Origin: an uncultured Fidelibacterota bacterium
Lineage (GTDB): Bacteria > Fidelibacterota > Marinisomatia > Marinisomatales > UBA1611
NCBI GenBank assembly: GCA_913043235.1
Contig: CAJWLO010000023.1
Coordinates: 1 to 37,823, forward strand
DNA length: 37,823 nt
Direction: 5' to 3'
The notes under the pieces were generated by a model that worked only from the letters and a program-made list of their open reading frames with translations, was not told where the DNA came from and made no database searches. This document shows positions 1-8,866 of this stretch, in pieces; the stretch's first letter is position 1, and every line of letters begins with the position of its first letter. The position numbers were made by a program, and so were the translations under genes.

Positions 1-897
1 AGTCAATGCAGGAGTATCATCAAGATGAATAGGCGCTTCAGCCAAGTTACCTACAGATAAACTCAGGTTTTTCCAGTGAGTTTTAGGGAGATTCCCAGTT
101 CTTACCAAATGGCTATCAACTCTTGCTTCTGAACATAACATTCGCATCGCTAATTGATGATTTGCCATTTCTAAACTAAACATACCTATACCAATCCCAT
201 CATCTACTGAAGCATTCCTCATTATTGATAACGCTAAAGCTGTTTTACCCATTCCAGGCCTTCCCGCAATAATTACCAAATCTCCATCCTGAAAACCAGA
301 TGTTTTTGCATCTAGATCTAACAACCCAGATGGGATACCAATAATCGATCCTTTATTAGAACTAATCTTATCTAACTTTTCAATTGTTTGTTGAAGAATA
401 GGATCAATATGTCGGAAGCCTCCTTTTAAACGAGTACCAGATATACTAAAAATAGATTTTTCAACTGTATCTAAAATATCACTTACCTCTTGACTATCAT
501 CATATGCTTCTTTGGCAATATCTTGGGAAAGAGTAATAAGTTCTCGCAGGAGAGCTTTCTCCAAAACAATCCTTGAATAACGTTCAACATGGGCAGTTGT
601 AGGGACTGATTCAACCAAACCTGTTATATAATATGCACCTCCAACAGAATCCAATTCTTTTTTCTTTTTTAAAATATCAATAACTGATACTGTATCTATC
701 GGTTCGGAGCGATCAAAAAGCTCAACCATTACTGAAAAAATTTTAATGTGAGCATCTTTATAAAAATGATGAGACTTAAGCAAATTGATTGATTTACTTA
801 CAGCATCTTTGGAAGCTAACATTGAACCTAATACTGCCCTCTCTGCATCATCAGATTGTGGTTGTAGATTCAAACTATGATCTGCAATTTTATTCAT
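1..897 (-). CDS. dnaB: Replicative DNA helicase DnaB (N-terminal 299 residues; cut by window edge)
   Basis: Hexameric helicase that unwinds DNA at the replication fork. I translated this frame directly, and it is open from the ATG at 897 to base 1. Residues about 12-115 match the DnaB N-terminal helical domain (AERAVLGSML near 18-27, then a VGGAYYI segment near 85-91). A linker leads into the RecA-like ATPase domain, with Walker A GRPGMGKT at 212-219 and FSLEM after it. The C-terminal part, including Walker B and the DNA-binding loops, lies beyond the window. The start is 2 bases past the stop of the upstream uracil-DNA glycosylase gene, so the two are probably co-transcribed. No strong ribosome-binding site is visible. 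No intein is seen in the part present. Confidence 0.96.
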   Translation of the reverse strand, partial: MNKIADHSLNLQPQSDDAERAVLGSMLASKDAVSKSINLLKSHHFYKDAHIKIFSVMVELFDRSEPIDTVSVIDILKKKKELDSVGGAYYITGLVESVPTTAHVERYSRIVLEKALLRELITLSQDIAKEAYDDSQEVSDILDTVEKSIFSISGTRLKGGFRHIDPILQQTIEKLDKISSNKGSIIGIPSGLLDLDAKTSGFQDGDLVIIAGRPGMGKTALALSIMRNASVDDGIGIGMFSLEMANHQLAMRMLCSEARVDSHLVRTGNLPKTHWKNLSLSVGNLAEAPIHLDDTPALT

Positions 898-899
898 TA

Positions 900-1559
900 T
901 TAAGATTTGTTATTAATATATTTCTGAATCCATTGAAAATCCTCCCATGCCGCCTTTTTTAACATAGGATTGCGCAATAAAGCTGCTGGATGATATGTAA
1001 CACGTAACGGTATACCTGAATAATCGTGTATTTTATCACGAAGATCTTTCAATGGCATTTCAAGTTTCAGTAATGTTTTTGCTGCCACACGGCCTAAGGC
1101 AACAATTAATATAGGGTTAATTAAACTAATTTGTTTATTTAGGTATGGTTCACATTTTTCTACTTCTGATGGTAATGGGTCCCTATTGTTAGGAGGCCTG
1201 CACTTTACTACATTAGTAATAAATACGTTTTTATTTCTATTAAGACCAATTGCCAATAATATTTTATCTAATAATTTTCCAGCTCGACCAATAAATGGCT
1301 CTCCTTTTAGATCTTCCTGCTCACCTGGTGCTTCGCCAACCAAAAGAAGATTAGCATTTGGATCCCCGCCACCAAAAACAAATTCTGTACGCGATTGGCC
1401 TAATGGGCATTCCTTACATCCGCAAATGGATTCTTTGAACTCATTAAGATTTAAAACAGGATAATTATCATATTTACTAGTATTTACTATACTATTTATA
1501 AATAATTCACTACCAAAAAGATCTCGATTTTGAATTAAGTATTCTCGAATCTTATCCAT
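900..1559 (-). CDS. Uracil-DNA glycosylase, family 4 (4Fe-4S type)
   Basis: Removes uracil from DNA at the first step of base-excision repair. The 219-residue protein has the family-4 motifs: GEAPGEQED at 75-83 (active-site motif 1), the segment ending in KCRPPNNRDP around 119-128, and HPAALLRNP at 190-198 (motif 2). Four cysteines are placed as in the iron-sulfur class: C48, C51, C120 and C136. An extra C46 makes a CxCxxC cluster. Length is normal for bacterial members. It lies 9 bases after rpoZ and 2 bases before dnaB, so repair and replication genes share a probable transcript. The family assignment is firm; the exact subtype (UdgA-like) is inferred from the cysteine pattern. Confidence 0.95.
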   Translation of the reverse strand: MDKIREYLIQNRDLFGSELFINSIVNTSKYDNYPVLNLNEFKESICGCKECPLGQSRTEFVFGGGDPNANLLLVGEAPGEQEDLKGEPFIGRAGKLLDKILLAIGLNRNKNVFITNVVKCRPPNNRDPLPSEVEKCEPYLNKQISLINPILIVALGRVAAKTLLKLEMPLKDLRDKIHDYSGIPLRVTYHPAALLRNPMLKKAAWEDFQWIQKYINNKS

Positions 1560-1568
1560 ATAAAAAAT

Positions 1569-1847
1569 CTAATCAAAATTTTCTATTTTTCTCCAAGAGA
1601 CATCGCCTTCAAGAAATTTATTTATTGCAACAGTTGTAACTTTTTCTTTCTCTACATATTCTTCAGGAGTTGGTTCATCTACTTCATCCAATACACCATA
1701 ATCATCTGCACTAACTTCATTGATTGTTGCTTCAAGAACTCGTTCTCCTAGTTCGCGACGAGCTTGCCCAAAAATAGCAGCGACTGCTTCATACATATTC
1801 TCTACATGCTCTTCTAGATCACGGAATGGTATTGTTTTAATTCCCAT
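1569..1847 (-). CDS. rpoZ: RNA polymerase omega subunit (Bacteroidetes-like form)
   Basis: Small subunit that helps the beta-prime subunit fold and assemble into RNA polymerase. The 92-residue protein has the omega core MYEAVAAIFGQARREL near 18-33, where many bacteria have a RYE-led equivalent, followed by an acidic C-terminal half with a PTPEEY segment. The classical omega sequence is only weakly preserved, so gene order carries weight: yicC-gmk-rpoZ is a widely conserved arrangement. Its start overlaps the end of gmk by 11 bases. A good ribosome-binding site, AAGGAG, lies inside the last gmk codons, about 7-8 bases before the ATG. Confidence 0.85.
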   Translation of the reverse strand: MGIKTIPFRDLEEHVENMYEAVAAIFGQARRELGERVLEATINEVSADDYGVLDEVDEPTPEEYVEKEKVTTVAINKFLEGDVSWRKIENFD

Positions 1848-2412
1848 AAAGGACTCCTTCTTTTAATTGATTAACAACATTTATTAATTCTTTTATTGCC
1901 AATTCAAGATTATTATTAATAATCACAAAATCAAAACGATCTTTATATCCCAATTCTTCCTCAAATCTTTTTAATCGTATTTCTATTCTTTTCATTGTAT
2001 CCGTTTCACGATTTATTAACCTTTCCCGCAAGGCTTCTATACTTGGTGGTAATATAAAAATCGAATAGGTATTATCGGGGTTATTTGCTTTGATCGACAT
2101 AGCCCCCTTTACATCTAGCTCAAACAAAAGCATTTCATTGTTATTAATGGCCTTCTTTAATATAAATTTTGATGTTCCGTAATAATTTCCGTGAACATTT
2201 TCCCATTCAGCAAACTCATCTTTTAAAATACGATCTTCAAATTCCTTCGTTGAAATAAAATGGTAATCTACACCATTTTGCTCATTTTTACGTTTTTGTC
2301 GTGTGGTGTATGAAATCGACCATCCAATATCCTTCCGTACCTTTCGCAGAGCTTTGCATAAGGTAGTTTTCCCGGAACCTGAGGGTGCTGATATAGTTAT
2401 AATATTTTTCAT
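1837..2412 (-). CDS. gmk: Guanylate kinase
   Basis: Phosphorylates GMP to GDP using ATP, in purine nucleotide synthesis and recycling. The 191-residue length is typical. The P-loop SAPSGSGKTTL spans residues 8-18. The GMP-binding region follows, with SYTTRQKRKNEQNGVDYHF near 34-52 and a GNYYGT motif near 75-80. The start codon shares one base with the yicC stop (TAATG), so translation is probably coupled to yicC. The 3' end overlaps rpoZ by 11 bases. All features are normal for the family. Confidence 0.97.
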   Translation of the reverse strand: MKNIITISAPSGSGKTTLCKALRKVRKDIGWSISYTTRQKRKNEQNGVDYHFISTKEFEDRILKDEFAEWENVHGNYYGTSKFILKKAINNNEMLLFELDVKGAMSIKANNPDNTYSIFILPPSIEALRERLINRETDTMKRIEIRLKRFEEELGYKDRFDFVIINNNLELAIKELINVVNQLKEGVLYGN

Positions 2413-3272
2413 TATAAAATGTTCTGAGCCTGCTCTCGGATTTTTTCAAGTTGATCCTTAATCTCTACAACGTTTTGTGTAATTTCCGTTTTTGGACTTT
2501 TTGCCCCAATCGTATTCACTTCTCTGCCAATTTCCTGGATCAAAAAGTTGATCCGTTTACCCACAGGGTCAACTTCACTTAAATAATCTTTGAGTTGACT
2601 AAAATGAATTCGGCAGCGTACAATTTCTTCTGTAATATCTGCTCTATCCGTAAGATAGATGATCTCTTGGAGAAGCCGGCTTTCATCCAGTACTTCCCCC
2701 TCTAAAATATTTGAAATTTTATCTCGAAGTACGGACTGACGTTCTTCGCTATAGTCAGCCATACAATCTGCAATCGTATCTATGGTTTTCTGCAATAATT
2801 GTATTCGACTCAATATGTCATCTCGTATCAATTCTCCCTCTCGCAACCTCATTTCATTTAACTGCTTGAGGGATTTTTCAACCGCTTTAAATACAAAGTC
2901 CGGTTTCACGCTGTCCGGTTCAGAAGAAATTAACAAATCATTGGTTGTTATCAGGTCACTTAACCCTAATCTTTGTCCATATTCGACATGTATATCATTT
3001 AAGATATTTTGAATAATTTCATATCGTTCTCTGTTAAATTGCAAAACAGATGTATCTTGACTTCCAACAGCCTCAATTCGGACTTGCACATTACCTCGTT
3101 TCAGACTGCTACTGATTTGAGCACGAACTTTTTCTTCTGTATTGGGATCTATAGTCAGTCCACGAGTTCTAACTTCAAGAAACCGTGAATTCACAGTCCG
3201 TATCTCTATTTCTACTTTATTGTTATCCTGGCCTGCTGATCCCCGGCCAAACCCTGTCATACTTTTGATCAT
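2412..3272 (-). CDS. yicC: YicC-family endoribonuclease
   Basis: Member of the YicC/YloC family, which in other bacteria acts as an RNA endonuclease affecting small-RNA and mRNA turnover. The 286-residue protein opens with the family signature MIKSMTGFGRG and ends with the typical EIKDQLEKIREQAQNIL segment. A conserved central-to-C-terminal stretch with GKRINFLIQEIGREVNT is also present. A ribosome-binding site AAGGA lies a few bases before the ATG at 3272. It heads the run yicC-gmk-rpoZ-udg-dnaB; the 79-base gap before it (3273-3351) is the likely promoter region, though I cannot pick a convincing -35/-10 pair there. Confidence 0.95.
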   Translation of the reverse strand: MIKSMTGFGRGSAGQDNNKVEIEIRTVNSRFLEVRTRGLTIDPNTEEKVRAQISSSLKRGNVQVRIEAVGSQDTSVLQFNRERYEIIQNILNDIHVEYGQRLGLSDLITTNDLLISSEPDSVKPDFVFKAVEKSLKQLNEMRLREGELIRDDILSRIQLLQKTIDTIADCMADYSEERQSVLRDKISNILEGEVLDESRLLQEIIYLTDRADITEEIVRCRIHFSQLKDYLSEVDPVGKRINFLIQEIGREVNTIGAKSPKTEITQNVVEIKDQLEKIREQAQNIL

Positions 3273-3351
3273 ATTTCCTTGGGAAATTTAGCCGGGAAAC
3301 CTACGAAATCGCATTTGTATAATCCACACTAAACTATTGATTATGGTTAAT

Positions 3352-4428
3352 TTAAAGTTCCTGCTCAAACAAGATAAATTTGCGAATCCAATCAGGCGAA
3401 ATACATATTGTTAGAAGATGATGATTTCCGAGCCCTGAGTTCAAATCGGTTGCGAGGAAAGCATAATCTATGGCAAATCCTGTCCAGAGAGCGCCAATCC
3501 CTCCTGTCATATTGCCTAATTGATTTTTTCCAAATCGAAATGACAGCCTTTTTTTCACTACAGCTTCCAAACCAAAAGAAGAATCCAGCGAGATTGTTCC
3601 AGCTCGAATTTGCGTTCCCAAATGACGCATATTACCCGAAATATCAATATTAAGCAACGTATGCAAATCTAAAGGTAGCGTCCCATTTGAGTAGGGCACA
3701 TGCAATCCAAATGCCATCGATGGTGTAGTAGCTTCAAGTATTCCATGGTTCCAAATTAGACCTGAGGAAGGTAAATTTCTTATAACAAACCCAAAATCAA
3801 TATTATTTATTTTTCGTATTGTCCCTATATCCACCCCAAATCCTAAGGCATGGTATATATCAATGTTATAGGATAGAATTTTTACACCTAACCCTAAAGA
3901 CAGGCCTCTTATTTTTCTCAAGAATGCTCCATGAATACCTACCTGCTGTTGAGAAAAATAACGGACCTGGTCCCCATCCAGTCTTTCGCCCTTATCAAGA
4001 ATGCCATTGCCTTCACCCGCATCCTGGGTACCAAACATGCCATCCAGTCCCCAATCCAATAGTGTTTCTCTTGTGTCCGGAATAGACCCAATTCCTTCAT
4101 ATAATATATTAAATCCCATCCTTGTTTTTTTTTTGGTTATCACCTGACCACTTAGAATATCACTATTAATTAACCCCGCGAAACGGGATTGGTGCGTTAA
4201 TTCAATCTTATCCTGGGGTTCATAGACAATAAACGGATTTACAATTGCGGCTGCAGCTGTTGGCATGGCATAGGCAGTAGTGGCATTACCCAGAGCTGCG
4301 ATGCGGGCGTTAGTCACATGGTCAAATAATTCCCAGCCATAGTTCACCCAGACACCATCGCCAGTTAAAGGCGATAAGGTGCATATAATGAAAAAATAAT
4401 TAAAGACCGTGATCTTTTTTAAGTTCAT
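3352..4428 (-). CDS. PorV/PorQ-like outer-membrane beta-barrel protein
   Basis: Probable outer-membrane barrel of the UPF0164/PorV-PorQ type, which in Bacteroidota works with the type IX secretion system. The 358-residue protein has an N-terminal signal sequence (hydrophobic residues 8-22). Right after it comes the family's early motif, ARIAALGNATTAYAM near 43-57, then a segment ending NPF. The rest alternates short polar and aromatic or hydrophobic stretches, as expected for beta strands. An Asp/Gly-rich insertion around 126-152 may be a long extracellular loop or metal-binding turn. The start overlaps the mutS 3' end by 29 bases. Assignment to PorV rather than PorQ or a general UPF0164 protein is uncertain. 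Confidence 0.75.
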   Translation of the reverse strand: MNLKKITVFNYFFIICTLSPLTGDGVWVNYGWELFDHVTNARIAALGNATTAYAMPTAAAAIVNPFIVYEPQDKIELTHQSRFAGLINSDILSGQVITKKKTRMGFNILYEGIGSIPDTRETLLDWGLDGMFGTQDAGEGNGILDKGERLDGDQVRYFSQQQVGIHGAFLRKIRGLSLGLGVKILSYNIDIYHALGFGVDIGTIRKINNIDFGFVIRNLPSSGLIWNHGILEATTPSMAFGLHVPYSNGTLPLDLHTLLNIDISGNMRHLGTQIRAGTISLDSSFGLEAVVKKRLSFRFGKNQLGNMTGGIGALWTGFAIDYAFLATDLNSGLGNHHLLTICISPDWIRKFILFEQEL

Positions 4429-6997
4429 CCAACTTTTGCAATGCTTCTAAGGGTGTTAAGGAGTTTACGTCCAACGTATTCAGGTCCTTTCTTAAACGGG
4501 ATTCCTGTTCTTGGAAAAGAGTTAACTGATCGGTGGAATCAGGCGGTAGAGCAGGGTTGCCTTCCTCCATAGACTGGGAGATGTGATGGTTTAAAATCTC
4601 CGTGGCGCGGTGAATCACGGATTTTGGCAGACCAGCCATCTGGGCTACATGGATACCATAACTTTTATCTCCGGTACCTCTTGAAATGGAACGTAAAAAT
4701 ATAATCCGGTCACCGAATTCCTTCACTTCCACATAATGATTTTCCAATCGATCCAAGGTAACATCTAAATCTGTCAACTCATGGTAATGGGTAGCAAATA
4801 ACGTCCGTGCATTCACGCCGGGAGCGTCATGAAGATACTCTGTAATTGCCCAGGCCAGAGACAACCCATCATAGGTGGCTGTACCTCTTCCAATCTCATC
4901 CAGCAAAATTAGACTTTGGTCTGTGGCATTGTTCAAAATATTTGCAGCCTCATTCATTTCGACCAAAAAGGTACTCTCCCCGCCAGCCAGATTATCGCTG
5001 GCCCCAACCCGGGTAAATAATTGGTCTACGATTCCAATCTTTGCTGATTTTGCCGGTACAAAGCTCCCGATCTGTGCCATGAGGACAATCAATCCGACCT
5101 GTCGGAGATAGGTGGACTTCCCGGCCATATTGGGTCCTGTGATCAAATGGATCTGATTCTTTTTTCCATCCATGTTAAGATCATTGGGAATAAATTTCTC
5201 TGTCGCCGGTAGAAGCTGTTCAACTACAGGATGGCGGCCTTTTTTAATTTCCAGTACCGGATCATGGGTAAGCACTGGCCGTGTATAATTTCCTTTGGAA
5301 GCTGTTGCAGCAAACCCACAAAGCAGATCGAGTCGATTGATCAATTTGGCATTTGTATGTATGGAAGTATTTTCTGCAAGAATGAAACGGTTTAGTTCAC
5401 GAAAGATATTGGATTCTATTTCCAAAATACCTTCTTCTGCGGTGAGGACTTTTTCTTCATATTCTTTTAATTTTTCAGTTATATACCGCTCAGAATTTAC
5501 CAGGGTCTGTTTTCGAATGTATGAAGTGGGGACTTTCTCCTGATGCGCTTTTGTCACTTCGATATAATAGCCAAAAACCTTATTATAACCCACTTTTAAT
5601 GATGAGATGCCCAATTCCCGACGGGATGCTTCCTGGAAGTTTGTGATCCAATTTTTACCGCCCTTTAACAGGATTCTCAATTCGTCCAACTCAGAATTGA
5701 CCCCTGTTTTAATAATATTGCCCTGGGTGAGTTGTATAGGCGCTTCCTCATTTAGAGTCTCCCGGATCTTACCCACTATACTAGATACGTCTACGAATAA
5801 ACTGGAAAACGTCTGTAGTGCAGTGTCAGCAGATTCTACAAGCTGCTTCTTCCAGGCCGGGATTTTATCCAGCATTTCTGCCAAGCCAACTACATCTCGA
5901 GGTGAAGCTTTCCCCTGATTTATTTTTCCAAGGATGCGTTCTATATCAACGCTGGTTTTTAAGGAATTCCGTATATATGTCAGAATCTTCTTCCGGGTCG
6001 TAAACCCAAGAACCAGATTCAGGCGTTTATCCAATCGTTTTTTATCTGTTAAGGGACGATGTAGCCATTGCCGGAAAATTCGTCCGCCCCCTGCAGTCAA
6101 TGTATTATCAAAACAATCTACCAGAGTGCCGTGAGTTCCTTGGGTGGACAAAGATTGAAAAACTTCCAGATTTTTTATGGTAAAACCATCCAAGCCCATC
6201 ACACCCTCGCTGAGCACAGGAGTCACAGTTGAAATGTGGTCTAAGTTCATGCTCAGATTAGTTTTAATATGGTGCATCAAAGCCCCAGCCGCTGAAATGC
6301 CCAGAGGAAAGTCATCACAGCCAAAACCTTTCAGCGACCGCAGATTAAAATGCTGAGTCAATATCCGATAACTTGATTCCTGATCAAATATCCAATCATC
6401 AACTTGTGTAACAAACGGCTTTAACTCGATATACCAGTCTAAAAGTGAATAAACAATACTTTCGCCTAGGATAACTTCACTAGGAGAAAATTGCAGTAAA
6501 GATTCTTTGATTTTTTCTGTTGAGCATTCTCCTAGATGAAATTCTCCTGTGGATGGGTCCATGACAGCAAAACCGGCATGGTCATTATTAAAGGTCAGAG
6601 AAGAGATGAACTGGTTGGATTTTTCGCTTAAAGCTTTATCAGAAATTAGAGTACCAGGAGTCACAACTTCAGTCACTTCCCTTTTTACAATACCTTTAGC
6701 TAATTTGGGATCCTCCACTTGTTCACAGATAGCCACACGATGCCCGGCTTTTACCAGTTTATGGAGATAATTATCCAGAGCATGATAAGGAAAACCAGCC
6801 AAAGGCACATCGGCAGCCTTACCATTGGCGCGCTTGGTGAGTACAATTCCTAGAATTCTTGCAGTAATCTCCGCATCTTCCAGAAATGTTTCATAGAAGT
6901 CGCCCATCCGAAAAAGCACAATGGCATCTGTATACTGTGCTTTTACAGCCATGAATTGTTTCATGACGGGAGTCGCTGCGACAATGCTTTTACCCAT
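4400..6997 (-). CDS. mutS: DNA mismatch repair protein MutS
   Basis: Recognises mispaired bases and starts mismatch repair with MutL. The frame is open 20 codons further upstream, but I chose the ATG at 6997. It gives the usual N-terminus (MGKSIVAATPVMKQF), and a strong ribosome-binding site GGGGAGAA lies about 8 bases before it. From that start the protein is 865 residues. The mismatch-reading Phe-x-Glu motif is in GDFYE near 32-36. Walker A GPNMAGKST is near 621-629, and Walker B LILLDEIGRG is near 690-700. The C-terminal tail has the family's TPLEALQKLDELK segment. It overlaps the end of selB by 8 bases, suggesting coupling, and is overlapped by the PorV-like gene at its 3' end. Confidence 0.97.
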   Translation of the reverse strand: MGKSIVAATPVMKQFMAVKAQYTDAIVLFRMGDFYETFLEDAEITARILGIVLTKRANGKAADVPLAGFPYHALDNYLHKLVKAGHRVAICEQVEDPKLAKGIVKREVTEVVTPGTLISDKALSEKSNQFISSLTFNNDHAGFAVMDPSTGEFHLGECSTEKIKESLLQFSPSEVILGESIVYSLLDWYIELKPFVTQVDDWIFDQESSYRILTQHFNLRSLKGFGCDDFPLGISAAGALMHHIKTNLSMNLDHISTVTPVLSEGVMGLDGFTIKNLEVFQSLSTQGTHGTLVDCFDNTLTAGGGRIFRQWLHRPLTDKKRLDKRLNLVLGFTTRKKILTYIRNSLKTSVDIERILGKINQGKASPRDVVGLAEMLDKIPAWKKQLVESADTALQTFSSLFVDVSSIVGKIRETLNEEAPIQLTQGNIIKTGVNSELDELRILLKGGKNWITNFQEASRRELGISSLKVGYNKVFGYYIEVTKAHQEKVPTSYIRKQTLVNSERYITEKLKEYEEKVLTAEEGILEIESNIFRELNRFILAENTSIHTNAKLINRLDLLCGFAATASKGNYTRPVLTHDPVLEIKKGRHPVVEQLLPATEKFIPNDLNMDGKKNQIHLITGPNMAGKSTYLRQVGLIVLMAQIGSFVPAKSAKIGIVDQLFTRVGASDNLAGGESTFLVEMNEAANILNNATDQSLILLDEIGRGTATYDGLSLAWAITEYLHDAPGVNARTLFATHYHELTDLDVTLDRLENHYVEVKEFGDRIIFLRSISRGTGDKSYGIHVAQMAGLPKSVIHRATEILNHHISQSMEEGNPALPPDSTDQLTLFQEQESRLRKDLNTLDVNSLTPLEALQKLDELKKDHGL

Positions 6998-8864
6998 GTA
7001 AAGCTTCTCCCCGCAAACGAACATTTTCATTGCGAACGGTATAATGCATTCTATCAAGATATTCCAGAAGGGGAATGGCTGTTTTTCGGGATAATCCAGT
7101 CAGATCCTTGAAATCGGAAACAGCCATTTCATTTTTTAATTTAAATAAATTATGCATTTTTGCAATAACCTGATCAAGATTCGATCGATTTAACCAGAAA
7201 TTGTTCCCAAGATTTACCACCTTGCCTTGGTCAAATAACAAATGCAGCAAATCTCCCACCCGTTTTGGATTAAATGGTAATTGAGCAATGATTTCTTTGA
7301 CTAAAATAGGTTCAGGACCTGATTTTTTCAAGGTGAATTCAATAGCCTTTAATTGATCAAGGTCCTGCCGCGAAAAACTGGGTTCAAACCCTATGAGTGA
7401 AAAGCCACCTGTCTCTTCAGCCAAGATTCCATCTTCTACCATTTTAACGATAACAACCTGCAGCCATTGTTCAGACCATTTGAGCTGGGCTATAATGCCG
7501 TCAACACTTAAAACAGACCGAAAGGGATTCTTCCGGTAAGACTGCCTGAAAAATGATTTTAATTCACTTTCACCTTTATCCCAAGCTTTATTTGAAAAAA
7601 GGATGCCATCTTTTGATTCATTGATATTCAGTTTCCTTATCCATTCATTGATCTGTTTTTCGAATTTGAAAAACAGTAACTGCCATTCCTTTTTTGTTTT
7701 GGGCAGTTTCCAATCCTGATTCAATACATATTCGAATCTTGACCTTGGTACTAGAGGTAATTGCATAGTACGTTCTTTTACATCAGCCCATTTACCGATT
7801 GGTAACGGATCCAAAACAATTCCACCGGCTATGGTTTCCATTGGTGAGTAAGAGCGCACGACGAATCGGTCATCCATGGCAACTGCGACAGGAGATTCAA
7901 GGTCGATTAAAACATTGCCGGAATCTCCTTTTTTGTATTGGTGCTTACTAGCCAGTGAAATTCTGCCTAGTAATATTGCAGTTCCAAGGTGGAATCTTAG
8001 CCTCTGATTTATTTTCACAACCCAGTTCGTATGGGGTGTTAGGGTCAGATTGGCAATTATTCGATTTGTGGTTTTCAAACAATTCGGTGTTGCCAAAACA
8101 GTTCCCCGCTTTAATATTTTTGGCTTTATATTGAGCAGATTCAAAGCTGCACGGTCTCCAACAGCGGCAGAATCCGTAGGCCCACCATGAGTCTGAATAC
8201 CTCTGATTTTCGTTTTGATCCCATTGGGAAAAAGTTCAATGTCATCTCCATTTGATATCATCCCATTTTGAACCGTGCCCGTTACTATGGTTCCAAACCC
8301 CGTTTTGGAGAATATACGGTCCACATTTAGTCTGAAAATTTCAGATCCATGCACTGTAATATATCCATCTGCCAAATTTAAAATATCGTTTTTCAGATCG
8401 TTTACACCATCGCCAGTTAAATTATTGATTCGATGAATTGCTACTGGTTCAAAGGAGGCAGAAGCCATTAATTCCTGCACATCCAGTTCCACCAGATCAA
8501 GCCATTCATCATCTTGAATCAAGTCAATTTTGGTGAGAGCCACGAATCCTCTGTGAACACCCAACAAGGTAAGAATGTCCAGGTGTTCCCTGGTCTGAGG
8601 CATCACGCCATCATCAGCCGCAACCACCAGGATACCAAAATGAATATTTGCGGCACCCGCAGCCATGTTGCGGATGAATTTTTCATGCCCTGGGACATCG
8701 ATAATGGTAATGGATTCATTGAGATAAGCAAACCCCAGATCAATAGTCATGCCCCTTATTTTCTCTTCGGAAAGATGATCCGTATCAGTTCCGGTCAGTG
8801 CTTTGACGAGGGATGTTTTTCCATGATCAATATGACCTGCTGTGCCGACAACAATTTGTGCCAT
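6990..8864 (-). CDS. selB: Selenocysteine-specific elongation factor SelB
   Basis: GTPase that delivers Sec-tRNA to UGA codons marked by a SECIS hairpin in the mRNA. In the 624-residue protein the G-domain motifs are GHIDHGKT at 10-17, DVPGHEKF at 56-63 and TKID at 111-114. EF-Tu-like barrel domains follow. The C-terminal third, about 370-624, matches in length and helical character the winged-helix repeats that bind SECIS RNA. It starts 2 bases after selA, with a GAGG ribosome-binding site about 8 bases before the ATG. The pairing with selA confirms SelB rather than another translation factor. The matching tRNA (selC) and selD are not in the window. Confidence 0.96.
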   Translation of the reverse strand: MAQIVVGTAGHIDHGKTSLVKALTGTDTDHLSEEKIRGMTIDLGFAYLNESITIIDVPGHEKFIRNMAAGAANIHFGILVVAADDGVMPQTREHLDILTLLGVHRGFVALTKIDLIQDDEWLDLVELDVQELMASASFEPVAIHRINNLTGDGVNDLKNDILNLADGYITVHGSEIFRLNVDRIFSKTGFGTIVTGTVQNGMISNGDDIELFPNGIKTKIRGIQTHGGPTDSAAVGDRAALNLLNIKPKILKRGTVLATPNCLKTTNRIIANLTLTPHTNWVVKINQRLRFHLGTAILLGRISLASKHQYKKGDSGNVLIDLESPVAVAMDDRFVVRSYSPMETIAGGIVLDPLPIGKWADVKERTMQLPLVPRSRFEYVLNQDWKLPKTKKEWQLLFFKFEKQINEWIRKLNINESKDGILFSNKAWDKGESELKSFFRQSYRKNPFRSVLSVDGIIAQLKWSEQWLQVVIVKMVEDGILAEETGGFSLIGFEPSFSRQDLDQLKAIEFTLKKSGPEPILVKEIIAQLPFNPKRVGDLLHLLFDQGKVVNLGNNFWLNRSNLDQVIAKMHNLFKLKNEMAVSDFKDLTGLSRKTAIPLLEYLDRMHYTVRNENVRLRGEALHG

Positions 8865-8866
8865 GA

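Noticed and set aside
5607-5918. 103-codon plus-strand frame.
   Set aside because: It is antisense to the MutS middle domains and has no recognisable features.
6998-7057. A 20-codon longer N-terminus for MutS.
   Set aside because: The ATG at 6997 has a strong ribosome-binding site and gives the usual MutS N-terminus; the extension lies in selB coding sequence.
7381-7396. GGGTTCAAACCC on the plus strand resembles a tRNA T-arm.
   Set aside because: It lies in the middle of selB coding sequence, and no matching acceptor stem or anticodon arm surrounds it.
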